From: Pseudomonadota bacterium
Lineage (GTDB): Bacteria; Pseudomonadota; Alphaproteobacteria; Rhizobiales; Xanthobacteraceae
DNA length: 64,000 bases
Assembly: GCA_023451825.1 (NCBI GenBank)
Contig: JAEXYA010000072.1
Location: forward strand, 1 to 64,000
Reading direction: 5' to 3'
Positions 63,906 through 64,000 of the stretch are shown here, piece by piece. Below the pieces are notes generated by a model that had not been told where the DNA came from, searched no databases, and worked only from the letters and a program-made list of their open reading frames with translations. A program made the position numbers and the translations under genes. Numbering within the stretch: the stretch's first letter is position 1; every line of letters starts with the position of its first letter.

Positions 63906-64000
63906 TGTCCTCACCCGGCCGTTGGTTGACAGCAATCATAACGGCGGGTGAGGCCCTGGGGTTCCCTTATCGCGGTGTCGGCTAGTAGATCGACGGCTCC

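Overview
The window looks like a chromosomal piece of an alphaproteobacterium of the Bradyrhizobium/Rhodopseudomonas/Tardiphaga group (Nitrobacteraceae). The reasons are the high GC content of most of it, a squalene-hopene cyclase, many small secreted proteins of types common in that family, several ABC uptake operons of LIV and peptide type, and two kinds of small dispersed hairpin repeat that sit mostly between genes. This assignment is inference from gene content; no database search was possible.

Layout. 1-4.7 kb: end of an NTF2/SnoaL-like gene, then an isoprenoid group (YceI-like carrier, squalene-hopene cyclase, divergent TetR regulator with a dyad operator, FPP-type prenyl synthase). 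5.5-13.1 kb: an uncharacterised acid-catabolism group (AtuA-DUF4387 fusion, two paralogous LysR regulators, AMP-forming ligase, ACS-type MFS transporter). 11.3-19.2 kb: small secreted or Cys-rich proteins, a DUF4403 protein, a secretory lipase, an HXXEE membrane protein and another membrane protein. Four of the small secreted genes share an upstream sequence element. 19.4-26.2 kb: an eroded island with a frameshifted tyrosine recombinase, a large haemagglutinin gene lacking its 5' secretion domain, and gene remnants.

26.2-36.4 kb: an eight-gene minus-strand operon (peptide-type ABC importer, AtzG-, AtzE- and AtzH-like proteins, GntR regulator) divergent from allophanate hydrolase. Together these would import and hydrolyse a carboxybiuret- or ureide-like compound to ammonia and CO2. 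36.6-48.1 kb: a MarR regulator, with a perfect 24-bp palindrome between it and a ten-gene plus-strand operon: cyclic-amide-type amidohydrolase, three-subunit molybdenum hydroxylase with a CoxS-CoxG fusion, complete LIV-type ABC importer, and a Rieske ferredoxin. The two units could jointly degrade an N-heterocycle, but the substrate is not visible from sequence.

49.0-55.8 kb: a type I secretion cassette: an RTX protein with forty uninterrupted nonapeptides, a strong hairpin, the ABC exporter, the HlyD adaptor, a LuxR-type regulator and a secreted M23 peptidase. 56.3-58.1 kb: a very small island at the 3' end of tRNA-Gln, bounded by a perfect 46-bp direct repeat, carrying a coupled two-gene cargo of low GC content. 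This is the best candidate for an undescribed system here. 58.3-64 kb: acyl-CoA dehydrogenase (DmdC type), enoyl-CoA hydratase, a 5'-nucleotidase whose start region has been rewritten by a repeat, and an L,D-transpeptidase.
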